64,000 nt of DNA. Origin: Buddleja alternifolia (lineage: Eukaryota > Streptophyta > Magnoliopsida > Lamiales > Scrophulariaceae). The stretch covers positions 10,512,046 through 10,576,045 of the forward strand of contig CM033393.1 in assembly GCA_019426215.1 (NCBI GenBank), given 5' to 3'. The notes under the pieces are model-generated. The model saw only the letters and a list, made by a program, of their open reading frames with translations. It was not told the DNA's origin and made no database searches. This document shows positions 1 to 10,703 of this stretch, piece after piece. How positions within the stretch are numbered: position 1 is the first letter of the stretch; each line of letters starts with the position of its first letter. Position numbers and translations under genes: made by a program.

Positions 1-257
1 TCTAACCGTCCACTACTGTAAAGAAGGAGGAGTCTTGAGATCTTTGGAAGGCTCGTTTCGCGTGAAGCTTTAGAGACAGGAGCCCTTGGAGGATTGCTGT
101 TCTGCAGAATCAATAAACGAATCAAAAGGGTATGTTTATTCGTTCTAAATTTCGCGAAACCTATGAAAAATCATCAGATCTATTTTTGTGATCTACCGAT
201 AGGAATCCTTGAATCTTCCGCTGCAATTCTCTATTTTCCTGTACGGGATTTCTAACA
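1..257 (+). repeat. 3' end of a Ty1-copia LTR (partial)
   Basis: By position and content this is the right end of an LTR that starts left of the window. It resembles the 3' part of the copia LTR at 25190-26874 and ends in a CTAACA terminus at 252-257, upstream of a copia leader and gag. No TGGTATCAGA primer site follows it, so the boundary is inferred. Confidence 0.45.
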
Positions 258-965
258 CATACATGTGTGTGTTAGAATTGATAGGCTTGTTCTTATGCAT
301 TTTCTTTAAAACTGCGCGATAAAGAAAGTGAGACCAGCATAATTAACATTATTAAATGTTATTATTCTCCCATTGAAAAATACTGAGTAAGTAAAGGGGC
401 ATCGAATGTCCTAGCTCTCCATCAAACTTTTGAAGGTGGGTTCACTTCTAGTGCATAGCATCTTCCTAGAATAAGGGGGTCATGCATCAAGACGTGGTAC
501 TCTATCTTCTCTAGTGCATTTCATGCCTTCATTTCGAAGCGAATTCCGCCCCATATATCGTTCAAGGTTGCAAGGCGGGATTAAATTGTTAGACTGAAAG
601 GAGTTGATGGGATAAATGACTCAGATGAATCACCACCTATATATCGAAAAAAATTGCGGTTCAATGATCCATGAGATAAAGGAGATTGAATCATCGGTTG
701 GACCGATTGATGTATGACAACACCTCAATGATCTAACAGGCCATATATCATTCAAGGTTTCAAGTTGTTTAGATCGTTGAGGAACTCAATCACTCACTAT
801 AAAACCAATCCAACGAGATTTCTGATTATTGCAGTGGGAGTGCAATATTTCGAGAAAAATAGTGGGAGTCAAGTAAATATTGAAATCCTTGATTTTACTT
901 GAAACTACATAATAACACATCTAATCATAAATCTCGATGTTTTTCTGTAGTTTATTTCCTACACG
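258..965 (+). other. Copia-type untranslated leader
   Basis: This non-coding stretch lies between the LTR tail and the gag start. It shares blocks with the leader of the copia element at 26889-28687, notably the 'gtgagacc' segment followed by 'ttctccca', and a pre-gag segment ending in a 'gggag' plus AAGT run. There is no long ORF. The family is therefore shared with the later element, but the leader is diverged. Confidence 0.5.
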
Positions 966-1475
966 ATGACTAATCCTTTGACCGTATTGCTTGAGAAAAA
1001 TGTCCTCACAGGACCAAACTACTATGATTGGATTAAAGCATTGAGGACGGTCCTCAATGATGAATCACTTAAATAAACACTAGAGATGGATCGGCCACAA
1101 AGGCCTGGGGTCGATGAAGAAGAATTTGTCATACTAGCGTACTAAGATTGGATCTCTGATGCAAGAAAAGTAAGGGACTATATGTTGAGCTCCATATGCA
1201 GTGCATTGCAACAAACGTATGAAAACATGGATAGTCCTAGGTCAATCATGCTGCACTTGGAAGAACTGGTCGGGGAACAGGGCAAGTCCATTCGATACTT
1301 TGTATCAATGGAGCTTTTCAACATAAAGATGAGAGAAAGAAATGACGTTGTTGATCATGTTTTGAACATTATATCCATGATAGAAAAATTCGGTTCAATG
1401 GATTTCCACCTACGGGTGGATCTCGTTCTCCATTCGCTCCCTGATTTCATTCTCTACCTTTGTCATCAACTTTGT
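966..1475 (+). pseudogene. Ty1-copia gag fragment (UBN2-type), decayed
   Basis: ATG at 966 opens a copia gag N-terminus. It reads MTNPLTVLLEKNVLTGPNYY, followed by a DWxxxLRxVL segment typical of copia capsid proteins. A TAA stops the frame at 1074-1076. Homology resumes at about 1160-1470 with the segments QTYENMDSPRSIM, SIRYFVSMELFNIKMRE and VDLVLHSLPDFI, the conserved middle of UBN2 gag. The CCHC zinc knuckle and all of pol are missing because an LTR fragment begins directly afterwards. The same gag is recognisable at 28688 (plus) and at 19179 (minus). It would form the virus-like particle of a retrotransposon but cannot be functional here. Confidence 0.72.
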
Positions 1476-2270
1476 AGAATAAAAGTTTTGATTTATCATT
1501 TCTATTTAATGAATAAAGGTTTTAATTTTGTTCATATAAATCTAATGACATTCAAATGTGCTGAACAAATAAGTCCATGAGATTTGAAGATAGTCTTTCC
1601 CCCTCTTATGGAAAGGTGGAAGCACTGAAAGAGTTAAATGCTTAATCTCTTAAAAATGGGAGTTCGCGAGTTAAGGAATTTTAATTGGACATTAAAATTC
1701 CACTCGTATGACACCTTCTTTGACAAAGAAGTGCCAGTCGTACAATGGTTAGATAGTGGGAGCTGGTGTCATGCATATAATTAACGGAATTAACATATTT
1801 GAACTCGACTCGAATTAATTCAATCACATGGGTATTTACTCTTTGACAATCAATGATTAGGATTAAGATTGCAATAGTATGTGTGAGTTTTAGACCGGAG
1901 GAGTTATTTACGATGTGCTTGTAGTATTGGATATGTTATCAGAGTAGTAAGACCCGTATCACCTAATAGGTGGGGTCGACCTCGAAGTAACATCCACATG
2001 GTGCATTCGACATTGTAAGATAACTGCCAATATGGGATTTACCGCCTCGATAGTAACCAAGTATGTGCCCTGTACAATCATAAGAAATACAAATTACAAA
2101 TTCTTTGGCCAAAGCATATAAACTAAACTAGTGATTTTCACATTGTTATGATTATTGAGTACAACATCAAGCTAAATGAGTTTGACGTACCACAATCATG
2201 AATATCCTCAGATTCATTTCTCGGTGTGATTCGGATCAAATTTTTTATCCACTAGACCGAATCATAACAA
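1473..2270 (+). repeat. Plus-strand copia LTR fragment
   Basis: This interval is similar, in the same order, to the copia LTR at 25190-26874. Shared blocks include 'gtgggagct' at about 1758, the TTTGACA..TCAATGA segment at about 1840, the 'ggtggggtcgacctcgaa' block at 1970-1988 and 'ctttggccaaag' at about 2102. The left limit at a TG (1473) and the right limit, where similarity changes to the minus-strand LTR, are approximate. It sits directly inside the end of the gag fragment. Confidence 0.5.
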
Positions 2271-2518
2271 TATATACATATATATATATATGTATATATA
2301 CATATCTTTCCATCTCTCCAATAACATTATATATTAATAATATATATACCATATATATATACATATGTCTTAATGCAATTAATGCACAAAAGACATAAAA
2401 CATATCACCATACAAGCCTCTAAGGCATGTATTTTCTTCCTTAGTTAATTAGATCCACTAATTAACTAACAAGATCTTTCTATATATTTGAGATCCTTCC
2501 CAAATGTATAAGATCTAT
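2271..2518 (-). repeat. Minus-strand copia LTR, left piece split by the Athila insertion
   Basis: This AT-rich stretch matches 21870-22155, which lies in the right-hand LTR of a minus-strand copia element. Both contain the tandem TTAATAATATATA blocks, 'aatgcacaaaagacataaa' and a SINE-like 'cacgcctct'-type box. The match then continues at 15239-15380. The LTR was therefore continuous before the Athila element inserted between 2518 and 15239. Confidence 0.65.
2514..2518. repeat. Target-site duplication TCTAT of the Athila element
   Basis: TCTAT at 2514-2518 is repeated exactly at 15239-15243, directly outside the two LTRs. A 5-bp duplication is what a retrotransposon integrase leaves, so both ends of the element are fixed by sequence. 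Confidence 0.95.
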
Positions 2519-2710
2519 TGATAAGAGCCGTTTTTACGTGTTTTGAAGTCCGTTTTGTTTATGGTTTAGGTGCATTTATCGCTTGACTCTTGCCACACTT
2601 GCGTTTAATCCGTGTGTGGAGTGATTTTAGGTTGTAAATGGATGCAAACGGAGAAAGGGCGGAAAAATGACATATTAAACAAGTTCATGCCAAGATGCTT
2701 CGCAGACTGG

Positions 2711-3033
2711 CGCCCAAGCGCGAGATTTACCACGCCTAGGCGCCAGCCAATTACATCAGTACATGCTTCGTAGACAGGAGCCCCAGCGCGATATTCACTA
2801 CGCGTAGGCGCCAGCCAAGTGAAGTTTCGCAGCACAGCGCCCAAGCGTGAAAGATCCCGTGCCTAGGCGCCAGACGACTACTGAAGACAAAAGCTGCGCA
2901 GGCGCACGCCCAGGCGCCAAACATTCTACGCCTAGGCTTGAGCCCTCCCACGCCCGAGCGCCAGAAAGCACGCCTGGGCGTCTCCCTTACTTTTCCCCCA
3001 AGACAACAGTGCCACATCGGCCGCGCCTGGGCG
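2711..3033. repeat. Array of the CGCCTAGGCG-type palindrome in the 5' LTR
   Basis: Degenerate copies of CGCC(C/T)(A/G)(A/G)GCG start at 2711, 2733, 2779, 2801, 2838, 2860, 2907, 2929, 2951, 2971 and 3024. Neighbouring copies are nearly always 20-22 bp apart. In pairs the first is often CGCCCAAGCG and the second CGCCTAGGCG, followed by CC. The 3' LTR carries the same set, and related arrays lie at 5590-5785 and 9813-10127. Function unknown. Confidence 0.9.
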
Positions 3034-3052
3034 CCGTCGTAACCGTTTTTGG

Positions 3053-3062
3053 AACCTATTTA
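3053..3062 (+). promoter_or_regulatory. Possible TATA element of the Athila LTR
   Basis: A CTATTTATGG box follows the motif array and is conserved in the 3' LTR at about 14250. It is the best TATA-like candidate in the LTR, but no transcription start can be read from sequence alone. Confidence 0.3.
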
Positions 3063-4049
3063 TGGAAATTTTCAGCACTGAATGGGGGTTAGAATTTTGG
3101 AGTTGGGAGGCCATTTTCTAAGATTGGAGCCATCTTTTCATCACTCTAAGAAGGGGAAGAAGGGAGATTGAGCTAGAGATTCAAGCTAAAAGCAAGGATT
3201 CATCATCATTTAAGCCTTAGGGAGTTTTACTTGCATTTCATTTACATGTTTGTGTTAATAACTATGTGTATGTTTGTTCTAGATTTTCTTGACTTATTGA
3301 TGATGAGCTGATTTTGTGGAACTAAGGCCATGTGAAGGCCTAATTTACAAATCAATATATGTGAAGTTAATTTTCATATTAATTCTCCTGTTGCTTTGTG
3401 TGTTGATTTTGTGCTTTTATCACAATCATGTGCTTGATCACCATATGCTTGCTATCTTGCCTAATCTAGTCATTCGAGAGAAGATAGATTAGGGTTCAAA
3501 GGAATCAACACATCATCCGAAACAAATGTGGAATTGCCCCTAGAAATAGGTAGAGATTTCCGGGTGCTATTAGCCGGGTTTATCCGGGGAAGCTCTAGAA
3601 CTTTAATGCGTGGCTATTGATTAGATTCTCGAATAGACATATTTAGAGAATCGTCAATTAATCATAGGATTATTATGTGCCGAGACATCGGGTAATAGTT
3701 AATTAAGGAGTTTCCACCAAAGCAATAGGAGTCTAATAATTCGGAGAGTAGCTCACGTATATTGAGGAGTAGATTAGGTTGGAGCATATGCCTTAGTCAA
3801 TTTATCGAACTTGAGTTTTAATCTCTAGTCAGTTCTCCTTTGTTCTCCATTTTGCTTCTTAAATCATTGCAGTTTACTTTTGTTTTAATCTTATTAATTT
3901 GAATTGTCTCTTATTTTCTCGCTAATCATAAACTAAAAATTCAAGTCTCCGTGGTTTGACAACCCGGACTTATTTTGTCCACTTTTATTACTACACACGA
4001 CTAGTGCACTTGCTATTCAAGCACGTTAGGTATTAGCGTGTCAAGTTTT

Positions 4050-4066
4050 TGGCGCCGTTGCCGGGG
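4050..4066 (+). other. Primer binding site, complementary to tRNA-Asp
   Basis: TGGCGCCGTTGCCGGGG starts six bases after the LTR end. It is the reverse complement of the 3' end of plant tRNA-Asp(GUC) plus CCA. tRNA-Asp priming is the known usage of Athila-type elements. It marks minus-strand DNA synthesis start. Confidence 0.93.
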
Positions 4067-4207
4067 ACTTGTTTATTTTTTTTAGTTTTTGATTTTCATT
4101 TTATGCTTTCATAATTCTTACTTGTGTTTTTTTCTTGCTTTTCTTTTATTTTTCGTATTGGTCTAATTTTGTTTCTCTTGTTTTATTGATAGGTTGGGTT
4201 GTGGTGC

Positions 4208-5692
4208 ATGACCCTCTCCTCCAACCAGCCATTATACAATTTCAAGCCAGAAATAGAACGCGTTCTTCGGGCTAGTAGACGAGCTCGAAAAATGGCCCAC
4301 AACTTCAATCCTATTCCAAATGGGAACTTTCCCGATATGAATCTTCCAGAGAATAGGGAATGGTTGCAAAACCTATTCCAAACTATGCAACCGGCACCTC
4401 CACCGCCTCCTCAATCGGTTCGCAGTAATCAACCACCACGGGTACACTCTACTCCGGGACCCGTTATCTTTCCGGAATTTGCTACTCCTAATTTCTACAT
4501 TCTCTCTCATATGTTCGGGATGGTGCAAGCGGAGCCATTTTATGGTGACTCAAGGGACTCACCTCATGACCACCTTGATCACTTTGAGACTGTGATCTCG
4601 ACCATGCAATTCAACCCAAGAGATATTGATGCCATTCGCCTCCGACTATTTCATTTCTCTTTAAAAGATGAGGCTACTCTTTGGTACAAGTCATTGCCTC
4701 CGTAATCGATTGGAGCATGGGACGATCTCGTGGATGAGTTTCTTAATAAATTCTTCCCTCCATCAAAAATCAACGAGCTTCGAAGCGAGATTAAGGGGTT
4801 CAAACAATCAAGGAATGAGTTCTTAGCATCCACGTGGGCAAGGTATAAGAGTATGCTACGGAAGTGCCTCGATCACAATTATACCCGAGACGAGCAAGTG
4901 CAACATTTCTACAATGGCGTATGATCTCGGATTCGCCACCGTCTCAATGCGGGAGCCGGTGGTGACCTTTTGGGCCTCGATAGTAGAACCGTGTGGATGA
5001 AACTTGAGCAAATGGAAAGGGAGGATGAGCTATACCCCGAAGATGATGACGAGCCTCCTTCACCAAATTGAAGGGTTGCGTGTGTTCAAGACTTAGAAAA
5101 AGTGGGTGCCCCGGAACCGGAGGTTGTAGACGTGAACTTTGTTGGGAATCACAATCGACAACGGTTGAATTTTCACATTCCCGAACACTTTTCGAAGAGA
5201 TCAAACCCCACACCAAACGCACAACCGGGCATCTACCAACCCCCGAGGCCTCCTTTCAACAACCTGCCTCTGAGGCAAGGCAATCCCAATGCACAAGGGC
5301 AAGGGCAAGCACGAACTCCTACTGTCGACGAGCGACTCAATGATCATATAAGGAAATCGGACACGTCGATCAATGAACTCCGAAACATGATGAAGGAAAT
5401 GTTCATAGAGATGAAGGATATAAGGACACAAATAGGGAAAATCTCCTCCGCGGTAAATGGTAGAGCCCCGAGGACTCTACCAAGTGACACGGAAAAGAAC
5501 CCGAAAGAACAATGCCACGCCATATCTTTGAGAAGTGGGAAACAAGTTGAATGTGATCCTGTCAGCATTCCCGCGTCCGAGCATGAGGTTATACATGCCC
5601 AGGCACCGGTGAACTCCAGTCCTAAAAATTCGCTTTGCACATCTGCGCCTAGGCATGCTTTAGATGGCGCCCAGGCGCCGCGCCAGACATGA
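4208..5692 (+). pseudogene. gag: Athila gag, broken by three in-frame stops
   Basis: One reading frame from the ATG at 4208 to the stop at 5690 encodes a gag polyprotein, with stops at 4703-4705 (TAA), 4922-4924 (TGA) and 5069-5071 (TGA). Visible parts are a proline-rich N-terminus, then the retrotransposon gag core (FYGDSRDSPHDHLDHFE, LFHFSLKDEATLWYKSLPP, WDDLVDEFLNKFFPPSK). A glutamine/proline-rich stretch follows, then a helical segment (INELRNMMKEMFIEMKD) and the Athila box HAISLRSGK at about 5518-5545. No CCHC knuckle is evident, as is usual in this lineage. The first stop sits where the family has SLPPQS, so it fits CAA to TAA. The C-terminal part runs into the palindrome array at 5590-5785. 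Confidence 0.85.
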
Positions 5693-5785
5693 CCCAGCAG
5701 CAGGAAATGCTTCACACATCCCCGCCCGAGCGTGATGTTATACACGCCCAGGCGCCGGATGTTCCACGCCTAGGCGCCGTTCCTT
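5590..5785. repeat. Palindrome array in the gag-pol linker
   Basis: Six copies of the CGCC(C/T)(A/G)GGCG-type motif occur at about 5596, 5647, 5669, 5724, 5747 and 5768. Close neighbours are 21-23 bp apart, as in the LTR. The first three lie inside the end of the gag frame and add an HAQAP/GAQAP-like peptide. The rest lie in the gap before protease. Confidence 0.85.
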
Positions 5786-5853
5786 GTCTCTTCAGGTTCT
5801 AACTCTTCGAGTCCAGCGCCTTCCCAAATGCATAGAAGAAGAAAAAGAAGGAG

Positions 5854-7500
5854 ATGGATCTGAGTTTCCTCCGCATTCTATCTATTCTTCGTGAGGTGAA
5901 GGTCAATATTCCTTTGGTGGATGCTATTTTGCAAATGCTGAACTATGTGAAGTTTTTCAAGGATATTCTCTCCAACAAGCAAAAATGGGAGGAAAACAAA
6001 ACTGTTTGCTTAACCGAGGAGTGCTCGGCCGTCTTACTCAACAAATTGCCTCGCAAGCTCAAAGGCCTCGGGAGCCTTACCATACTATGCACTATTGGTG
6101 ATCTTACTTTTGACAAGGTGCTTTGTGATTCGGGAACAAGTATCAATCTCCTCCCCTACTCCATCTTCAAGAACCTCGGTCTAGGGAAGCCCAAACCTAC
6201 CTCGATATCCTTACAATTGGCCGACCGTTCAATTAAGTATCCGAAGGGCATCATTGAAGATGTAATTGTGCAAGTGGACAAATTTTACTTTCCGGTAGAT
6301 TTCGTGGTGCTCGACATGGAAGAAGATCTGGAAGTACCATTGATTCTAGGGAGACCCTTCCTCGCCACGGGTAAGGCAATCATAGACGTCGCCGATGGTA
6401 AGTTAACTCTTCATGTGGGTGACGAAAAGGTTATATTTGATGTATTTAAAGTGCTTAAACATCTATATGATCATGATTCATGCTTACGTATCGATGCATT
6501 TGACACTTTGATTGGTGAGACATCTCAGGAACACATGGTAGATGACCCGCTAGAGGCATGTCTTTTGCAATCCATAGATGTCGATTCGGCGAGTGAGGAG
6601 AAATTGGAAATTGTTTGTGGACTAGAAAAGCAACTTCCTTACCATGTCATGGGGGTTGAAAAGTTAGAGCGATCACTTTCGGCTCCTCCCGGCCCTTCCA
6701 TTGAAGAGGCCCCTACCCTTGAGCTTAAATCGTTGCCTTTACATTTGCAATACGTGTTTTTAAATGATAATAAGACACTGCCCTTAATTGTCTCATCTTC
6801 TTTGACAGGGGAACAAGAGGAGCAACTCGTGGGAGTTTTGAGGGCCAACAAGAAAGCTTTTGGATGGGCAATTGCGGACATTAAAGGCATTAGCCCCGCT
6901 ATTTGCATGAACAAAATACTCATGGAGGACTCCGCCATGCCTACACGTCAACCACAAAGGAGGTTTAATCCACAAATACAAGAGGTAGTAAAGAAAAAGG
7001 TTATTAAGTTGCTCGACGCAGGTATAATCTACCCTATCTCTGATAGTGCATGGATAAGTCCTACTCATGTAGTTCCTAAGAAAGGAGGCATAACTGTGAT
7101 TAAGAATGCAAACGATGAATTAATTCCCACACGTATGCTTACCGGGTGGCGTGTATGCATCGATTATCGGAAGTTAAATGATGCCATCTGGAAAGACCAT
7201 TTCCCCCTCCCTTTCATCGACCAAATGCTCGAAAGGTTAGTCGGGCATGATTTCTATTATTTTCTCGATGGTTACTCCGGCTATAATCATATTGCCATAG
7301 ATCCCGAGGACCAAGAGAAAATGACTTTCACTTGTCCTTATGGCACATTTGCTTATAGAAGGATGTCATTTGGCTTATGTAATGCCCCGGCCACCTTTCA
7401 AAGATGCATGATGGTAATGTTTCATGATATGGTCGAGGAGTTCCTTGAGATTTTCATGGACGATTTTTCTGTTTTGGAACATCTTTTGATGCATGTCTAG
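5854..7500 (+). pseudogene. pol: Athila pol, part 1: protease and reverse transcriptase
   Basis: A 548-codon open frame starts at ATG 5854. The N-terminus keeps the Athila linker (YVKFFKDILSNKQKWEENK, LTEECSAVLLNKLPRKLK). The aspartic protease follows, with the catalytic DSG at 6127-6135 in LCDSGTSINLLPYSIF and the flap-side VPLILGRPFLATGKAIIDV. Reverse transcriptase covers about 6960-7500, with WISPTHVVPKKGG, WRVCIDYRKLNDA, the YSGYNHIAIDPEDQEKMTF palm and the catalytic FMDD at 7453-7464. A one-base loss at about 7471, just after the catalytic site, shifts the frame and ends the ORF. The enzyme would copy element RNA into DNA inside the particle. Confidence 0.9.
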
Positions 7501-8571
7501 ACCATTTGACCCGTGTTTTGAAACGTTGTGAGGAAACCAATCTTGTTTTAAATTGGGAGAAATGTCATTTCATGGTTCGGGAAGGGATTGTGCTAGGTCA
7601 CAAGGTCTCTCATAGAGGGATTGAAGTAGACCAAGCAAAGATTGAGGTCATAGAGAAACTTCCTCCTCCTACCTCGTTAAGGCCGTGAGGAGTTTCCTTG
7701 GGCATGCCGGTTTCTATAGGCGGTTTATCTTGAATTTTTCCAAAATTGCAAAACCATTGTCTAACTTACTTATTAAAGATGCACCGTTTGATTTCGACTC
7801 TTCTTGCATGCAGGCATTCCTAACTTTGAAGGAGTGGTTGATATCCGCCCCCATCATGGCACCTCCCGATTGGAGCTTACCCTTTGAGTTGATGTGTGAT
7901 GCTAGCGACACCGCTGTGGGGGCGGTACTTGGCCAACGAAAGGAGAAGGTATTTCAAATTGTTTATTATGCTAGCAAAACTCTTAATGAGGCGCAAATGA
8001 ATTACACAACCACCAAAAAAGAGTTACTAGCTATAGTATTTGCATTTGATAAATTCCACTACTATCTCATTTTGAACAAGGTGATTGTGTACACCGATCA
8101 CTCCGCCCTTAAGTATTTGCTTGCCAAAAATGATGCCAAACCTAGACTTATTAGGTGGATTTTGCTTCTCCAAGAATTTGACATAGAAATCATGGATAAG
8201 AAAGGAGTGGAAAATGTGGTTGCCGACCATTTGTCTAGAATAGAGACCCCTACCTCCGAGTGCATGCATGATAAACCAATTTGTGAGGAGTTCCCTGATG
8301 AGCAATTGTATGCTATTCTTCATAACGATACTCCTTGGTATGCCAATTTTGCAAATTACCTTGTCACGGGAGTTCTTCCTCCGGATATTACTTTTCATCA
8401 AAAGAAGAAATTCTTATTTGATGTGAAGCAATACTTGTGGGATAAACCGTATCTATTTAAGATTTGTGCAGATGGCCTAATTCAAAGATGTATTCCCGAG
8501 GAAGAAATAGCATCGGTTCTAGCTCATTGCCATGACATGTCGGTAGGTGGCCATGTTGGCCTTCTAAAACA
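7501..8571 (+). pseudogene. pol: Athila pol, part 2: RT thumb and RNase H
   Basis: The reading continues in two further frames. 7506-7688 encodes the RT thumb ([46 protein letters not shown]). A one-base loss near 7684 moves the frame again to [14 protein letters not shown]. RNase H follows at about 7860-8245, with [56 protein letters not shown] and [10 protein letters not shown]. This matches the RT_RNaseH family order and acidic residues. The integrase zinc-binding start ([14 protein letters not shown]) is reached before a third one-base loss at about 8567. Confidence 0.88.
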
Positions 8572-9560
8572 GTGGCTAAGGTACTCCAATCAGGTTTCTT
8601 TTGGCCCACACTCTCTAAAGATGCATTTTTGTATGTCCAATCTTGTGATAGGTGCCAACGAACGGGTAATATCTCTAAAAGACATGAAATGCCTTTGAAT
8701 AGCATGTTTGAGTGTGAGTTATTTGATGTCTGGGGTATTGATTTCATGGGACCTTTCCCGAGTTCTTGTTCAAATAAGTATATTTTTGTTTCGGTCGACT
8801 ACGTCTCTAAATGGGTTGAAGCCGAGGCTTTGCCCACTAACGATGCTCGGGTGGTTACGCAATTTTTAAGGAAAAGAATTTTCACTCGTTTCGGAACCCC
8901 TAGAGCAATCGTTCGTGATGGGGGCACCCATTTTTGCAACAAGCAATTCGAACACTTATTGAAAAAGTACGGGGTAAGGCATAAAATTTCATCTCCTTAC
9001 CACCCTCAAACAAATGGGCAAGTGGAAGTCTTTAATAGGGAAATTAAACGCATTCTTGAAAAAACGGTCAATGCATCTAGGAAAGATTGGTCTCTTAAGC
9101 TAGATGACGCCTTATGGGCTTATAGGACCGCGTTTAAAACCCCAATTGGCATGTCCCCTTATCGCCTCATTTTTGGAAAGGCATGTCATCTACCGGTTGA
9201 GCTTGAGCATCGTGCATTTTAGGCTATCAAATTTCTCAATTTTGATTCTACACTTATAGGTACACATCGATTGCTCCAATTACATGAGTTCGAGGAATGG
9301 CGCCACCAAGCTTATGAGAATGCTAAACTTTACAAGGAACGCACAAAAATGTGGCATGACAAACACATTCTTCCCCGCAAGTTTCAAAAAGGAGAGAGAG
9401 TTCTCCTTTAGAACTCTCGACTCCGAATTTTTCCCAGGAAGCTCAAGTCACGGTGGTCTGGCCCATTTCTTATATCCCCCGGGTTTCGTCGAGCTCACAA
9501 CGGACATGGGGCAAACCTTCATGACAAATGCTCAAAGATTGAAGCCTTATATGGGGATTG
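8572..9560 (+). pseudogene. pol: Athila pol, part 3: integrase
   Basis: After the frameshift the zinc-binding domain continues ([17 protein letters not shown]). The catalytic core follows: D in WGIDFMGPF (8740-8742), D in VRDGGTHF (8917-8919) and E in [13 protein letters not shown] (9025-9027), which is the DDE triad of retroviral-type integrases. The frame meets a TAG at 9220-9222 where the family has tryptophan (TGG to TAG). The C-terminal region continues to about 9560 with further breaks: [34 protein letters not shown] and a [10 protein letters not shown] box. The protein would insert the DNA copy into the genome and leave the 5-bp duplication seen here. Confidence 0.9.
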
Positions 9561-9812
9561 ATGGACCACGGGACAAGGTGTCCATCCGCCTCAGGGATCC
9601 TCCATGATCTTATGTCTCAAGTCGAGCTACTGACTAAAACTAGCGCTTCTTGGGAGGCAACCCAAGCTCTCTTTTCATTCTTCTCTTTTCGTGTTTTTAG
9701 CGAGTTTATTTTATTTCCTTGTGTTTCAACTCTTTTTGTTGGTTTTAATCGTTGCGTTTTTTTTCTTTTTATGTTGCAGGAAATGGACTGAAATTTCAAC
9801 CCTCTGATTCCA

Positions 9813-10127
9813 CGCCTGGGCACTGCTCCTTTCCGCGCCTGGGCGCCGCTCGCCATAAGTTTGCAATGCCATTCGCAGACTCACGCCTGGGCGCCGTTTC
9901 ACATCACGCCTAGGCGCCACATCACTACGCCTAGGCGCCGAGGGAGCCCAGCAACACATTTCATTTCGCATCATGGCGCCTGAGCGCCACCAAATCATGC
10001 CCAGGCACGCTCGCATGACTCACGCCTGAGCGTCGCCTCATCCACGCCCAGGCGTTGACTGAACACCAAAGGGCACTTGAGTTTCGCATCACCACGCCTA
10101 GGCGCCAGCTTACGCGCGCCCAGGCGC
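9813..10127. repeat. Palindrome array after integrase
   Basis: Copies of the CGCC(T/C)(A/G)GGCG motif start at 9813, 9836, 9884, 9907, 9928, 9977, 9998, 10023, 10045, 10095 and 10117. Close neighbours are 21-25 bp apart and groups are about 48-50 bp apart. The spacers repeat 'ttcgca'-like words. The array is non-coding and matches the arrays in the LTRs and gag-pol linker. Confidence 0.9.
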
Positions 10128-10703
10128 CACACAGGTATTTAGTTTAATTTCAGTCAATTTTTAGGTCAAATCATCATCATCTCTCTCTCTCTACACTCAT
10201 TTCCTCCGAGTCTCACCGCCAGAACTGCTATTGTATATCTCCGGGCATTGTGGGTCACCGTTGTGCGTCAGATTTGCTTCATTTTGACCACAAGGTGAGT
10301 GATTGGTTTGCCCCTCTCTTGAATTTCTGAATATTTCGGTCGTGTGGGGCTCTCTCGTGGTTATCATTTCGCTAGTTGTATCTCATTGTGGCCAGATGTC
10401 GATGATTAGTTGTGGTCAGAGTTGATTTTTGGGTTTTAAATCGCAAATTTGGGGCTTCTTGTTGCTTTATGCGAAAATTAGGGGTGATTTCGGTTGGGTA
10501 TAGTGTATTGTGACCATTGTTAATTCGGTTCTTGGAGCTTCTGTTTTCTGCTTATAGAGCCGACTGTTTTGCTTAGAAATTGTGTGCTGACATTATTTTC
10601 GGGTTGTTAAATTGTTGCCAGTTGAGGCGGATTCGGGTTGTTCAGTTGTGGGTGTTTTTGGGTTGTTGATTGTGTTACCGTTACACTGATGAAGTTTTTG
10701 AAA
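10128..10703 (+). other. Spacer ahead of the extra ORF
   Basis: This T- and G-rich non-coding stretch contains a short (CT)n run at about 10176-10192. In Athila elements the downstream ORF is thought to be read from a spliced RNA. Candidate acceptors exist here, but none can be chosen from sequence. Confidence 0.5.

Larger units (their letters stand above)
2519..4043 (+). repeat. 5' LTR of the Athila element
   Basis: This 1,525-bp direct repeat of 13715-15238 begins TG and ends CA. By eye the two LTRs differ at roughly one base in twenty over the first 300 bases, mostly C/T and G/A, plus a one-base indel. The left third carries the spaced CGCC(T/C)(A/G)GGCG motifs. Confidence 0.96.

Noticed and set aside
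5344..5745. 133-codon minus ORF across the gag-pol linker
   Set aside because: It is a shadow of gag and of the palindrome array, whose symmetry gives similar words on both strands.
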